64,000 bases of DNA, from assembly GCF_002288925.2 (NCBI RefSeq), contig NW_022098044.1:10155100-10219099 (forward strand). Reading direction: 5' to 3'. A program made the position numbers and the translations under genes. The notes under the pieces were generated by a model. That model saw only the letters and a program-made list of their open reading frames with translations, was not told where the DNA came from and did not search any database. This DNA is from Delphinapterus leucas. Taxonomy: Eukaryota; Chordata; Mammalia; Artiodactyla; Monodontidae. Shown piece after piece: positions 44,780 to 56,079 of this stretch; positions within the stretch are counted from its first letter, which is position 1; the number at the start of each line of letters is the position of its first letter.

Positions 44780-45260
44780 GCAGCAGAAGGAAAGGCAGGC
44801 AAGGCCCTTTCCTCATGGAGCTTAGAATCCCGCGGAGAGACAGACAATAGAAAGGGAGACAAATAAAAACAAGGTAGCTTCAGAGAGAGGTGAGTGCTCT
44901 GAGTGAAATGAAACAGGATGAGGCTGTTAAGGAGGGATGGGGCTAGATGAGGGGGTGACCAAAGAAGGCTTCCCGGAGGAGGTGGCACCTGAGAACTAGG
45001 ACGTGAGTGACAAGGACAGCCACGAGAAGACCTGGAGCACGAAGTGTTCCAGTGCAAAAGGACAGCCAGTGCAAAAGCCCTGAGGCAGGAATAAATTCCT
45101 GTTCAAGGAACTTCGAGAAGCTGGTGTTTGGAGCTGCAGGGGGAGAGGGCAGGCGGGGCAGCAGGCCAGGGCTTGCAGTGGGTTTCAGGAGAGGCTAGTG
45201 AGACATGATCTAGTTTGTGTTGAACTAAGATCAGCCTGCATTGGGTTGGAAGTTCCATCT
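44780..45260 (+). mobile_element. High-copy old mammalian repeat, family unassigned
   Basis: aaggccctttcctcatggag, ggaggaggtggcacctgaga and aagccctgaggcaggaataa form the order of a familiar dispersed repeat. Similar pieces occur at 47525-47800 and 48690-48860. Confidence 0.45.
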
Positions 45261-45914
45261 CTTACATGCCATGTTGGGGGCCCCAAGAAATTTTTAGGGC
45301 TTTCAAGGGCTTTATCCAGGAAACAGCAAACCTCCTAAACCTACATACTAGGAAAACTGAGAGGCAGAGAGAAAGGCCACTTGCCTAGGGGGCCCCACTG
45401 CTTCCTTCCTGGGGCTGGCATTCAAGCCCAGGTCTCTGATCCTGGTCCCTGAGACCCATCCTCTCCCCCCAGGGCCACCCCACCAATGGAGGTTGGGAGG
45501 GGGTTCACTGAGGCCGCAGAGCTGGAAGATGGGCCCAGCGCCCCAAGGCTTCCAGCTTCAGCCGGTGAGATCCCAGGGCTGGGCTCCAGACAGGAAGAGC
45601 ATATCCCAGCTGGGCCTCGTCCTGCATCACTAGGCCCAGTGCTCAGCCCTCAGCTGGCAGTGGAGGGGGGTGGTGGTCAACTCCAGGAGCTCAGCCAGCC
45701 AAGAGCAACCTGATTGAGCAGGAAATGGGCCTGCAGCCAGAGAAAGCATCAACCAGCACCTGGAGGCTTTGTTCCCTTTATTCCCGTTGCAGACTTTCTG
45801 AGGCACCTGCAGCTGGGCCTCAGGAGCACCAGGGCCAGGAAGGGGCTCCCACGGGATTTGGTTCTTCTGCAACAGGGAGCGGCCTGACTTGTGACCCGGA
45901 GGGAGGTCTCATGA

Positions 45915-46078
45915 TATAATAACAACAATAGGTTCACTTACTATGTGCAAGAGACATTTCATTTAACCCTCACAACAAACCGAGGAGGCATGTACTATTA
46001 TCATCTACATACTACAGATTATGAAATGGGGGCACGTGGAGATAAAGTGACCTGTGCAAGGTCACACAGTATAAGGAA
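45915..46078 (-). mobile_element. MIR, first of three
   Basis: ttcacttactatgtgcaaga, ctcacaacaaaccgaggagg and gtgcaaggtcacacagtata. Confidence 0.85.
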
Positions 46079-46079
46079 G

Positions 46080-46240
46080 TGAAAACAGTATGGGCTTTGG
46101 AATCAATGAATCCCAGCCCTATTTGCCTCTATGACCTTCGGCAAGGCATTTAAAAATTTCCAAGCCTGTCATCTTACTCTGATCTCAGAGGACTGCAGTG
46201 CCAATTAAATGATTTGAGATATGCAAAGCCTCTGGCGCAT
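46080..46240 (+). mobile_element. MIR-like, second of three
   Basis: gtatgggctttggaatcaat and ctctatgaccttcggcaagg. Confidence 0.65.
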
Positions 46241-46244
46241 GGCT

Positions 46245-46400
46245 CTCCATCCAGACAAGTCTTTCTGTCCTCCTCCCCACTTCCCATAGCTCTGTGACCT
46301 TGGCATGTTACCACCACCGAGCCTCAGTTTCCTCATCAAAGAAATAGGTACAATGACATTATGCAATAGGGCTGTTGAAATCCTGATGCTCTCCTGAGAG
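46245..46400 (+). mobile_element. MIR, third of three
   Basis: gagcctcagtttcctcatca and aatagggctgttgaaatcct. Confidence 0.7.
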
Positions 46401-46984
46401 GCATGCCTCATCTTTTGAAAAGGCCCCATTCCTGAGACCATTCAAGGAAGGTGCCATTTTACAAAATTGCCATCTTTGCTTTCTATCAAAATAAACAAAG
46501 AAACACAAATAGAAAAACCAGTCTTAGAGCCATTCCCCATTTGAGACAAAAAGCCAGTATTACGCACACTGCTGGGCTTAGAAGGTTTTCTCAGAAGGAA
46601 AAACAGAAGTGACAGCTCAAGTCATAACATGGCTACCAGGATTCTCTCTAGTTCCACACCCTGGGACAGACGACACCACCCACAGCAGCGGCACCAAGAC
46701 AGACAATTGTAGGCTCATGCAAAGTACCAGGGAAGATCCACCAGGGATTTCAGCCAAAAACAAGGCAAAACACTAAACTCCTTTTCCTATAAATCAGCCA
46801 ATATTTTTCAAGTTCTTGTTATCAGTAAATGCTTCTTACCCCCAATAACAGGGAATATACATGAAAACATAGGTACCACCACTGTTGTAGATAAACATCA
46901 GGGTGGTGGTCCCAGCTCTTCCCAAGGGCCATGCCTGTTTCTCTCAATCATCTTTTGGGGGATAAACTGCTCTTTCTCTGGTCC

Positions 46985-47390
46985 AACTCAGCCATTCATG
47001 TAAGGGCTGCCAATCAGTCTACATCACTGCCCCTGGTCACAGTGATTGGTCCAGGAGAAGGGTATGTGATCCAGAAAAACAAGGCTATCAGAGCTTTTAC
47101 CAGGATTTCAAAATTGGAGCTGAAGAGGAAAATCCTGTTCCTCTTGGACTGGTGAGCTCGAAGGAGATAAATCCGGACTAATGACAGCGATTTTCTGGAT
47201 GCAGAAAGCCTGTTTGCAAAAAACAGGGGATGAAGACCTCAAAGAGAGAAGCCATGATGAGTAGCAGGGTGTCCTGACATGATAATCTCAGATTTTTGTC
47301 GTCCCTAAGGCAGGCTCAATCCTTCCTGCCCATCTGCTGGTGGTGTGTTTCAATGAGCCAATAAGCTCCTTCCCATACCTTGTGAGTTAA
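46985..47390 (+). mobile_element. Old LTR-like repeat
   Basis: acagtgattggtccaggaga, then tcaatgagccaataagctcc, arranged like a common old mammalian LTR. Family not assigned. Confidence 0.45.
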
Positions 47391-47849
47391 GAGCCCTGCC
47401 TAACCCAGCCACCAAGCATTGTGTGGTAATAAACACAGCAGTTCAGTAGGAGAGATGTCACAGGCAGGACTTGATGACTTGCCAAGTGAAAGTTTTAGGC
47501 AATCTGGGCTGTGACGGCAGAGACAAACAAGATTACCTCATACAAACATTTACTGAGCCCCTAGCCAGGGACAGTATTAGGCATTCAGGATATAACAGTG
47601 AATGGGACAGACTAAGTACTTTTCCTCACTTTGGAGTAATCAGAAGGGACTTCCTGGAGCTGGGGAGGTTGTAGGAAGTCACTGAGGGATGGTAAAATCT
47701 GGCCAGGCAGAGAGTGAGGGGGAGAAAAGCATGAATAAAGATATGGAGGCATAAGACTCTTGTCCGCGAAGGCGCATTGTCTTGTATCTCCATGGTGCCT
47801 GGCTACAGCGGGCACTCAGTACGTTTTGTTTTTGCCTTTTTGTTTGTTT

Positions 47850-48125
47850 GTTTTAATAAATTTATTTATTTTTGGCTGCGTTGGGTCTTTGTTGCTGCGC
47901 GTGGGGTTTCTCTAGGTGCGAACGGGGGCTACTCTTCACTGCAGTGCATGGGCTTCTCAATGCAGTAGCTTCTCTTGTTGTGGAGCACAGGCTCTAGGCG
48001 TGCGGGCTTCAGTAGTTGTGGCTCACGGGCTTAGTTGCTCAGCAGGATCTTCCCAGACCAGAACTCGAATCCATGTCCCCTGCATTGGCAGGCAGATTCT
48101 TAACCACTGAGCCACCAGGGAAGTC
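47850..48125 (-). mobile_element. Long CHR SINE, first of three in a row
   Basis: T-rich left end, repeated gttgtggctcacgggctta-type units, tRNA head ending ccaccagggaagtcc at the right. Confidence 0.92.
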
Positions 48126-48197
48126 CTGTGTTTTGTTTTTTTTTTAAATAGGAATAAACGAGGTAATACATGTAAAGATCCTATCTTTTTTAAAAAA

Positions 48198-48494
48198 AAT
48201 TATTTTATTTATTTATTTTCTTTATGCTTTTGGCTGAGTCTGGTCTTAGCTGTGGCACACGGGGTCTTCATTGAGGCATGCAGGATCTTTTCAGGCTTCT
48301 CTCTAGTTGTGGCGTGCAGGCTTTCTCTCTCTAGTTGTGGCGCACGGGCTCCAGAGCGCGTGGGCTCTGTAGTTGTGCTGTGCAGGCTTAGTTGCCCCAT
48401 GGCATGTGGGATCTTAGTTCCCCGACCAGGGATCGAACCCACGTCCCCTACATTGGAAGGCAGATTCTTTACCAGTGGACCACCAGGGAAGTCC
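48198..48494 (-). mobile_element. Long CHR SINE, second of three
   Basis: Same orientation as its neighbours, separated from the first by about 70 bp of older sequence. Body contains duplicated ctagttgtggcg units. Confidence 0.92.
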
Positions 48495-48504
48495 CTGTTT
48501 TTGT

Positions 48505-48677
48505 TTTTAATATTTATTTATTTATTTGGCTGCGCCAGGTCTTAGTTGCGGCACGTGGGATCTCTTTTTATTTTTGAGTTGCGGCATGCAGGATCTAGTT
48601 CCCTGACCAGGGATGGAACCCGGGTCCCCTGCATTGGGAGCGCGGAGTCTTAACTGCTGGACCACCAGGGAAGTTCC
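48505..48677 (-). mobile_element. Medium CHR SINE, third of three
   Basis: Its T-rich tail abuts the head of the second SINE, so one probably inserted at the other's edge. Head ends ccaccagggaagttcc. Confidence 0.9.
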
Positions 48678-48859
48678 TCAATACATGTTTATTGCATGGT
48701 ATGCATAAGTGAATGAATACGTGAGTGAAGTAAAGTGCAAGTCATTTGGGGGAAGAGCAGGTCATTCAGCTTGGCAGGAGAAGACCTACTTTTAGAGAAG
48801 GCAATGTTGAGGAAGGCAGATTGAAGCCAGACCGCAGAGGACCTTGCTGAAAAGTGTAG

Positions 48860-51110
48860 ACTTGGCCTGGGCCACACCACACAGTCCCAATTCTGGCAGG
48901 GCTCGTAGGAGCTGGCCAGGCAGGACAGTGGATCTCACAGGCCCCGTGTGGCCTCCACCTCTGTTGTGGTTGCCACACGCATGCTCTCTCAGCCTCGCCA
49001 GCCAAGGCTCTGCCCAACACCCTAACTAGCAACCCAGCTACCCAAGGTCATGCCCCAGACACCACCGCCCTTCTGGCTCCTGGGTGAAGCTGCCAGCACA
49101 TCACTCCTGCCCAGTCTGTAATTTAAACATGATCTCCTCCCAGCCTGGCTGCTTGTCGCCTTCCGCACCCCAGACGTACCCGCTGCAGGAGCTGCCCGAA
49201 AAGAAGAGGTCTGGTGTCCATTGAGCCCCTGACCTGGGCTACAGGGAGGGGCTTGAAGTCCCAGCTAGGCTGAGCCTGAGCACAGCGGGGGTCACCACAG
49301 TCGGCTCCTGAGCTCAGAACTAGGGAGACCATGCCCCCTCGTGGCCAGGAGACAGTCAGCACCTTGGTCTTCCCAGACTACGACATATTTACACTTTCAC
49401 TTTACTTTAGGGAAGTTTTAAAAAAGGAAATACATTTCTGAAAAGCTGAGAACACAAATCACATAAGTTAGGTTGACATCTCAAGGAAACTCATAGTAAG
49501 ACTTCTAGAAAAAGCTATTTCAGATTTTCCAACGCCAAAGCAAATTTTTCTGACTCTAATTTCTTTTACGTTTATCTGCTGAAGCAGGAGGATGGGATGT
49601 CTGAAAATTGTTGTTTTAGGTATTTTCCAGTTCTGTGAAGAGTCTTCCCAGGTTAATATGTTCCGTGAGGTTATGGAACATGCCTTCCACTTCTTTTGTG
49701 ATTCTCACAGCCCTGTCAGGGCAAGTGGATACCTCATTCATAAAATAAGCTGTGAGAGTAAAGAGCTCCTCTCTACACATTTCTCAGCTTTGAAAACTCA
49801 GCTTTTCACCTGCATAGTGTTTGTCTGCAATGGGGGCAAACCTCTGAGCATTGGTGATATTACCTTATTTACAAGCATTTTTGTCTACAATACGTAATGC
49901 CCTGTATTAGGTGCTCACTGTTATTGCTGGTGGTAGTGTTTGTGGAGGAGGAGAATGGAAATTGAAAAAAAAAACTACAAGACAGATCCTGATCTCAGGG
50001 GCTGTATCCACCTTAGACAGGATATACACACATGACACAACTTGCAAACAATCACAAATTAACAGCAGGGTATAAACTAAACATAAATGTGCTGAGAGCA
50101 GTAATCAGAGTGGGCGGAAGGCTGATGGCAGGACACTTGCTGGAAATATGGTCTGAGAGGAGTCTGGAAGAATGCCAGGCCCGAAGACTGAGGCCTTCTG
50201 GGGCTGAATATTTGTCAAGAAGGAGGCCAGCATCTACACAACTTTGGAGATACAACCATTATGCCTCCAAGGCATGGTGGCCTACCTGGCACCTCCTCTC
50301 ACTGTTCCATCCTTGCCAAAGACCCCACACTCCTTCCCACCCTCCTGCTCCTATCATTGGGCTGCCACATGGTCAAACATGAACCACTACCAGGGATACC
50401 TGGCCCAAATGTACACCTCTCACTGCCTTTAGCCAACCCAAGGCTATTCCTGGGGGCATCAGAGTACCCCTTGCCAGTACAACCTCAGTGAGGTTCTACT
50501 GATTATGCCTTTGTCCTGCCTCCGTCTTAGAAGGGAGCCAACCAAGTTCTTTGGATCCCCAGAGTCATGAAGTCTCCCAATCCCAGAAGCCAGGTATTCT
50601 CATGGCAGTGAATACTTGGGCAGGGCTGATGCAGGCCTATACATGGATGGGGCTGTAGTACACTACAGGTGGTAGCCATGCACTCTGACTGTGAATAGCC
50701 TGCACGTTTGTTCCAGTCATTGGGTTCAGTATAGAGGTCAGGGGTTATGAAAGGCAATACATTAAGTGGTGTAGCTTGAGGGCAGGAGTCAACTGTTTTA
50801 ACCACATCTCAGACCAGGAAGGTCATTAGTGAGGAATATTGGGTGCGAGGATTGAGAGATTCCACTGGGTCTGTCCATTCTTCACTAGTAATTTTTCAAA
50901 AGACAAAGCGAATGCTAATTGATTCATTTTAGTCGGGTATAGAATTGCCACACAGTTTGGAAATCCTCAGGAACTAGAAAGTTGCTCAGTGAATAAGAAA
51001 TTCAAATAAAGACAATCAGATGAACCAAACAGCTGAAGACATCAGATCAAGAAAGCCCAAGGCAGTCATCTTATCACCCCAAGTTCCAACTTTTTAGGAT
51101 CATCTCTACA
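48860..51110. other. Unassigned, mostly repeat-poor intergenic block
   Basis: The longest stretch on the right side with no recognisable repeat. It holds the reverse CTCF-like motif at 49331. The largest open frames (about 100 codons) are unremarkable. Confidence 0.5.
49331..49348 (-). promoter_or_regulatory. CTCF-like motif, intergenic, reverse orientation
   Basis: On the minus strand this reads ctggccacgagggggcat, close to the CTCF consensus TGGCCACCAGGGGGC with one changed base. It lies in non-repeat sequence and faces the motif at 2099-2116. Confidence 0.55.
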
Positions 51111-51131
51111 TTGGATTCCACCAGGCCTTTT

Positions 51132-51339
51132 TTTTTTTTTTTTTTTGCGGTACGCGGGCCTCTCACTGTTGTGGCCTTTCCAGTTGCGGAGCACAGGCTC
51201 TGGACGCGCAGACTCAGCGGCCATGGCTCACGGGCCCAGCCGCTCCGCGGCATGTGGGATCCTCCCAGACCGGGGCACGCACCCGCGTCCCCCGCATCGG
51301 CAGGCGGACTCTCAACCACTGCGCCACCAGGGAAGCCCC
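51132..51339 (-). mobile_element. Centre-deleted CHR-2 SINE
   Basis: Target duplication tccaccaggcctttt at 51117-51131 and tccaccagacctttt at 51340-51354 (one mismatch). Confidence 0.95.
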
Positions 51340-51619
51340 TCCACCAGACCTTTTAACCACTCAGGCTGCAGCCCCCTCTCATGACCGTAAGGATTGTATA
51401 TTACCCTAGGCAGTTGCCCACCCACCGCTTTTGGAACAGCTTGTAGCCCTTTCTCTGGGGGGGATTTTGCTGTCATTGATGACCTCAGCATTTGGACCTG
51501 TACCTGTTTGGATTTGGCTAGTCCCTGAATGACTCAATTAGACTCTGTGATCTGGCTTCTGGACAGAACAACTTTGCTCCTGGGCTCAGGGTGGGGGGCA
51601 GGGCATCATTTGGGATATT

Positions 51620-51775
51620 TTTGGCTCTAGGTAACAGAAACCGTACTCAAGCTGGCTTAATCAGTGAGGACATTTATTGTGTCATTTAATAGGAAGTCCC
51701 ACGAGAGGGTGGTTTCCAGGTAAGCTGATACAGCATCTCAGTGAGGACATAAAGACCGCAGTTCATGTGTTCCTT
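51620..51775 (-). mobile_element. Old LTR-like repeat fragment
   Basis: ctctaggtaacagaaaccgt then ctcaagctggcttaatcagt, reversed end of a common old repeat. A related piece (ctggaaccaagatggcagca) lies after the L1 at about 52120. Confidence 0.45.
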
Positions 51776-52110
51776 TGTTCACTCCTTCCCTGACACAGGA
51801 GATTGTGCCATTTTGCCCTTCATGCATGAGAGGCCCTGCTTCCTCACAGCCCTACCAACAGAATGTATTGTCAAACATTTGGATTTTTGCCAATCTGATA
51901 GGTGAAAAGTGGTATAACAGTCTTATTTCAATTTTAATTGCTCTTACTATGAGTGAAGTTGAGCATTTTTTCCTATGCTTAAGGGCTACTTACTTGTTTC
52001 TCCTTTTCTGTGAACTTTGTCTTCACCTACTTTTCTCACTTTCCATTTGGGTTGTTGACCTTGGACACAGGGTTTTTTCCATCTCTCTGCTCTGGCCTTT
52101 TTAGTGCTTG
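51775..52110 (-). mobile_element. Old L1 remnant
   Basis: gatttttgccaatctgatag and gagtgaagttgagcattttt are classic reversed L1 ORF2 end motifs. Confidence 0.75.
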
Positions 52111-52179
52111 CTTCCTGCTCAGGCTGGAACCAAGATGGCAGCAGCAGTTCTAGACATTGAGATGTTCAGAAATTAGGTT

Positions 52180-52800
52180 TGTCACTTTCTGTTTGTAGCT
52201 AACCCAGTTCCACTTTCCAACCCCCTTCTCCCTTTCCTGTTTCTTCTTTATTTTTGTTTGTTTTTTTGGTCTCACCGTGCAGCTTGTGGGATCTTAGTTC
52301 CCTGACCAGGAATCGAACCCGGGCCCCCTGGAGTGGAAGCACCGAGTCCTAACCACTGTACCGCCAGGGAATTCCCATTCTGTTTCTTCTTTGGACAAGA
52401 AGGGCTAAAAACTGACTTTCCCAGTTTGCTTTGCAGTGAGGAGCAGCCATGGGACATAGTCCTGCCCAATGAGATGAAAGTGGGAGAGTACGAGGAAATT
52501 TCTGGGAAAGATTTGGTTAGAAAAAGCACAGGTGTCACTGGCATAGCCCCTTTCTTCCTGCCTTAACATGGACAGAATGGCTGGAGTGGCAGCCTTCTTG
52601 ACACCATAAATGAAAGACAAAGACAGTCACAGAGATGTTGATCCTAATATTATTGGAGCCACTAAACCAACACCAGGAACCACCTACCTCCAGAGTTTGT
52701 ACACAGCTCATTAAATATCTTCACTCTTAAATTATTATTTGTCAGGGTGTGGGCGGAGGGGGGTGTGTTCTCTTACTTGCTGATGAACACATTCCTAACT
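52180..52800 (+). mobile_element. Old LTR-like repeat, split by a SINE
   Basis: cagtttgctttgcagtgagg, gggacatagtcctgcccaat and ctaaaccaacaccaggaacc follow the order of a familiar mammalian LTR. No coding content. Confidence 0.55.
52250..52379 (-). mobile_element. Short CHR SINE
   Basis: Perfect 13-bp target duplication ctgtttcttcttt at 52237-52249 and 52380-52392. It splits an old LTR-like repeat. Confidence 0.95.
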
Positions 52801-53125
52801 GGTACACTGTGGCTTTCTCTTAAGAGGGAGAAAACTTCCCAGAAGTCACCCTCCCCCTTTCCCTGGACTTCCCCTCAGGACATTGGTCAGATTGGGTCAC
52901 ATGTCCTTTCCTGAACCAATCACCTCAAGGGGCATAGGATTCCCCTTAGGCCAATGGGGTCATTCCTGGGGTGGGGGCAACATTCACCGAGGCATATGGA
53001 TACAGGGAAGAGAGGTGGAAACCAGAGACAGGAGGGTGGTGGCATTTTTAGAAAGGAAGGGGTGAGAAATGGCTGCTGAGTGGACAGGCAGTGGGGTCTC
53101 CTGCAGTGAGTGAAAGAGTAGCCTC
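52800..53125 (-). mobile_element. Old interspersed repeat
   Basis: ctgaaccaatcacctcaagg, ggcaacattcaccgaggcat and gaaatggctgctgagtggac. Confidence 0.5.
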
Positions 53126-53379
53126 AGCTCGGGGCTGCGCCTGGGAGAGTGACTTGTGTCTCACCTGCATGGACACGCTGCCCAGTCACACTGCTCTAGG
53201 GCATTGCAGGCTCTACCTGAGTGCAGAGATTTGTGACCTGTCTCACCTGTTGAGCAGCAAAGTCCTGTAAACTACGAATGCATAGCTACATGAGCTACAT
53301 ATACGTCTCTCAAAGAGGTCAAAGAAGTGGTTGTATTTCCTTAAAACAAAAACAAATTTTCCTTAATAAACGAATAGAT

Positions 53380-53458
53380 TATACCAGTTTATAAACTCCA
53401 TGAGGGCAGGGGTGTGTCTTTTTTGGTTTCTGCTGTACCCCAATCCCTAGCAATTGAT
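53380..53458 (+). mobile_element. L2 terminal fragment
   Basis: taaactccatgagggcaggg, typical of the last 100 bp of L2. Confidence 0.6.
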
Positions 53459-53483
53459 TAAAAATGTTGAACAGGACAGAGGC

Positions 53484-53566
53484 TTTTTTTTTGGCCGCAC
53501 CTTGCAGCATGCACCCCCTGCAGTGGAAGCTCGGAGTCTTAACCACTGGACCCCCATCGAAGTCCC
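53484..53566 (-). mobile_element. Short CHR SINE lacking its centre
   Basis: Goes from ccttgcagcatg straight to caccccctgcagtgg, so roughly 40 bp around the B-box region are missing. Flanked by cagaggctttt / cagagctttt. Confidence 0.85.
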
Positions 53567-53579
53567 CAGAGCTTTTCAA

Positions 53580-54430
53580 CATAGACCTTGACATCAATCA
53601 GTCCACTGATTTGGGGGCTCTGATAATTCAATCTGCTACCGTCCGACTGATTTATACTGGTATCTACCCTGTACTTCTCCCTCTCCACTACAAGACTACA
53701 ACAAGAAGTCTATTTGGAGACCTGCTGAACCCAAGGATATGTGCATCTAGCATTTCAAGCCAAGGGTGCTGTGGAGCTGAGGCTGGTGGACCCATTCTGG
53801 CTCTCAGGAATCATTGCTTCCTTTTCTGGGGCTTGCCAAATCACCTCTTTATTCCTGCTCAGCCCTCTGACTCAATGTTTGAAGTCTCCACGTTCTTTCC
53901 TTTTAATATCGGGAATGGCCTTTTGACCCTCTCCAACCTTCCAGCTCATTTTCTGTTGTAATATCTCAAAAACCACAGGCAGTGACTCAGAGTCCCATTG
54001 CCCAGTGATGGGGATATAATGAGTCCAGGCCAAAGAACATTATTTCAAGGAGCCAGCAGCTCATTTACAAACTCTCTAACCCACCTTGGACTAGCTAAGA
54101 GCTAGTTCCTCCCCGACGGTACTCACTCACACACACACTTCTCCTCCAGGTCTGAAAGGCAAAGGCCCCATCGCCTGATGAGTTCCCACCTTCCAGCATT
54201 CCGCCCCCAGCATCTAGCAGCAGGCCTGCTCTTTCTTTCATCTCCTTGCTCTGAAGAGAACTAAAAGCTCCTTTTCATTGTTCTCCCTGGCAGTATTCTA
54301 TTACAGTTGTTTATTTCCTCCATTATAAAAAGTAATATAAACTCATTTAAGAAAATGTAGAAAATCCAGCTAAGTAGGAAGAAGGAGTAAGGAAAAATAA
54401 TATACTGCCCCCTATACCTAAGGTCAAGCA
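53580..54430. other. Unassigned intergenic sequence
   Basis: A frame of 165 codons starting at 53464 begins inside the SINE, so it is not a gene. An AP-1 motif TGACTCA lies near 53992. Confidence 0.5.
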
Positions 54431-54449
54431 CAGTCAACATTTCAGTGCC

Positions 54450-54532
54450 AGAAACTAACACAACATTGTAAATCAACTATACTCCAATAAAAATTAAAAA
54501 AAAAAAAATCCCAGTCACATCCTTAAAAACAA
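54450..54532 (+). mobile_element. Ultra-short L1 3' end with possible 3' transduction
   Basis: About 47 bp of L1 terminus, an A13 tract, then tcccagtcacatcctt and a second A-rich tail. The whole is flanked by a perfect 14-bp duplication, aacatttcagtgcc, at 54436-54449 and 54533-54546. Confidence 0.85.
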
Positions 54533-55027
54533 AACATTTCAGTGCCTTACGGAAGCTATTCCGACAGGTCTCCCTTATCCTCATGTGCCTTCTTTATACA
54601 ATTTCCTTTTAAATCTAAGCTCTAATGATGAACAGTTTATATACCCTCCTACAATACAATTATAGAATCATTGTGAATGTGAACAAAGATTTAACCCACA
54701 GCACCCTCCAGCACAAGGGATGTTTTCTCCAGGAACAGGTGACCATGTAGAACATGGCATGACCAGGTAGGGATGCTCGGATAAGGCCATTCCTGGCAGC
54801 AGCTTGTACAAGCCCAGAAAAGGTGTGAGATGTGCCCCTCATTATTACAGTCGTGTTCTTTGGGGAGGAGGGGGTAGAAGTGGAGACAAAGGGGTAGGCT
54901 TTCACTTTCACTTTATATACTTTACAAAAAACTACGAAAAAGAATGATCTTTGCAGAGATTATTACCTTAGTGTCTTAATCTCTGGAAATGTTCTATGGT
55001 GAACATATGTTGCTTTGGTAATCACAG

Positions 55028-55400
55028 AAATATAACACATGTGTTATGGGCTGAATAGTGTCCCTCAAATCTGTATGTTGAAGTCCTAACCTCCCGTACC
55101 TCAGAATGTGTCTGTATTTGGAGACAGGGCTTTTAAAGAGGTAATTAAGTGAAAATGAGGTCATTAGGGTGAGCCCTAATCCAATATGACTGGTGTCCTT
55201 ATAAGAAGAGGAGATTAGGACACAGATGCTCATAGAGGGAAGCCCAGGGAGAAAATGGCCATCTGCAAACCCAGAAGCCTCAGGAGGAGCCAACCCTGCC
55301 AACACCTTGATCTTGGACTTCTAGCCTCCAGAACAGTAAGAAAATAAATTTCTGTTGTTTAAGCCACCCAGTCTCTGGCACTTTGATATGGCAATAATAC
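55028..55400 (+). mobile_element. MLT1/MST-type LTR, non-coding
   Basis: atgggctgaatagtgtccct, ccctaatccaatatgactgg, ctagcctccagaacagtaag and tgttgtttaagccacccagt. Solitary LTR with no internal region seen. Confidence 0.85.
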
Positions 55401-55474
55401 AAGCTCTTGGCTTTTCAAATATTCACACTGAAGGTTATCGCTGGTCATGAGAAACGCACAGGTTCAGGAATTAC

Positions 55475-55602
55475 TTTTTTTTTTTTTTTTTTTGGCTGTG
55501 CTGCACAGCATGTGGGATCGTATTTCCTCGACTAGGGATCAAACCTATGACCCCTGCAGTAGAAGCGCAGAGTCTTAACCACTGGACTTCCAGGAAAGTC
55601 CC
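55475..55602 (-). mobile_element. Short CHR SINE, diverged
   Basis: T19 at the left; head reads ggacttccaggaaagtccc, with several substitutions against the other copies. Confidence 0.85.
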
Positions 55603-55864
55603 TCCTTTGAACTTTTCAAAGCGGATTTAACCTTCAGTGTGGGATGCAGGTAGCCACACCCTTTCCTTCCCTGGAATGCACTGCAGTGTGAGGTGATGTC
55701 TCTCAAGTTTTCGCTCCATGTAGGTTCAGATCCCACTGGGACCACCTACAGGGCAAGACCATTTAGGCTCTCTTATCCTCAGTTCCCACTCTGTAAAGCA
55801 GAGAGAATAAGAGCAGGCAGCTTTTTTCTTTAAGTCCTAAGGGAGATGAGACACGTAATGGTGA

Positions 55865-56050
55865 CAGCACAGCACAGCGGTTAGGAGACCAGATCCCCAG
55901 CCCACACTTGCTGAGCTTGGTGGTTCAGGTCGTGGCTCAGCCACCTTCCTCCTGGGAGGCCTTGGGCAAAGTGCTTCTGCCCTCTGTAAAATGAGGATTA
56001 CAAAAGCATGATGATGGGGACTCAGTGCATTAATGTATCTAAAGTACATA
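55865..56050 (+). mobile_element. MIR
   Basis: acagcacagcggttaggaga at the head and ctctgtaaaatgaggattac. Confidence 0.75.
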
Positions 56051-56079
56051 TATTGAGAATTAATTTATCTAAACTACTC

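Noticed and set aside
49592..50382. Frames of 101 and 116 codons as hypothetical genes
   Set aside because: No similarity, no splice signals, and ordinary lengths for chance frames.
53464..53961. 165-codon open frame
   Set aside because: It begins in an L2 tail and runs through a SINE into unassigned sequence.
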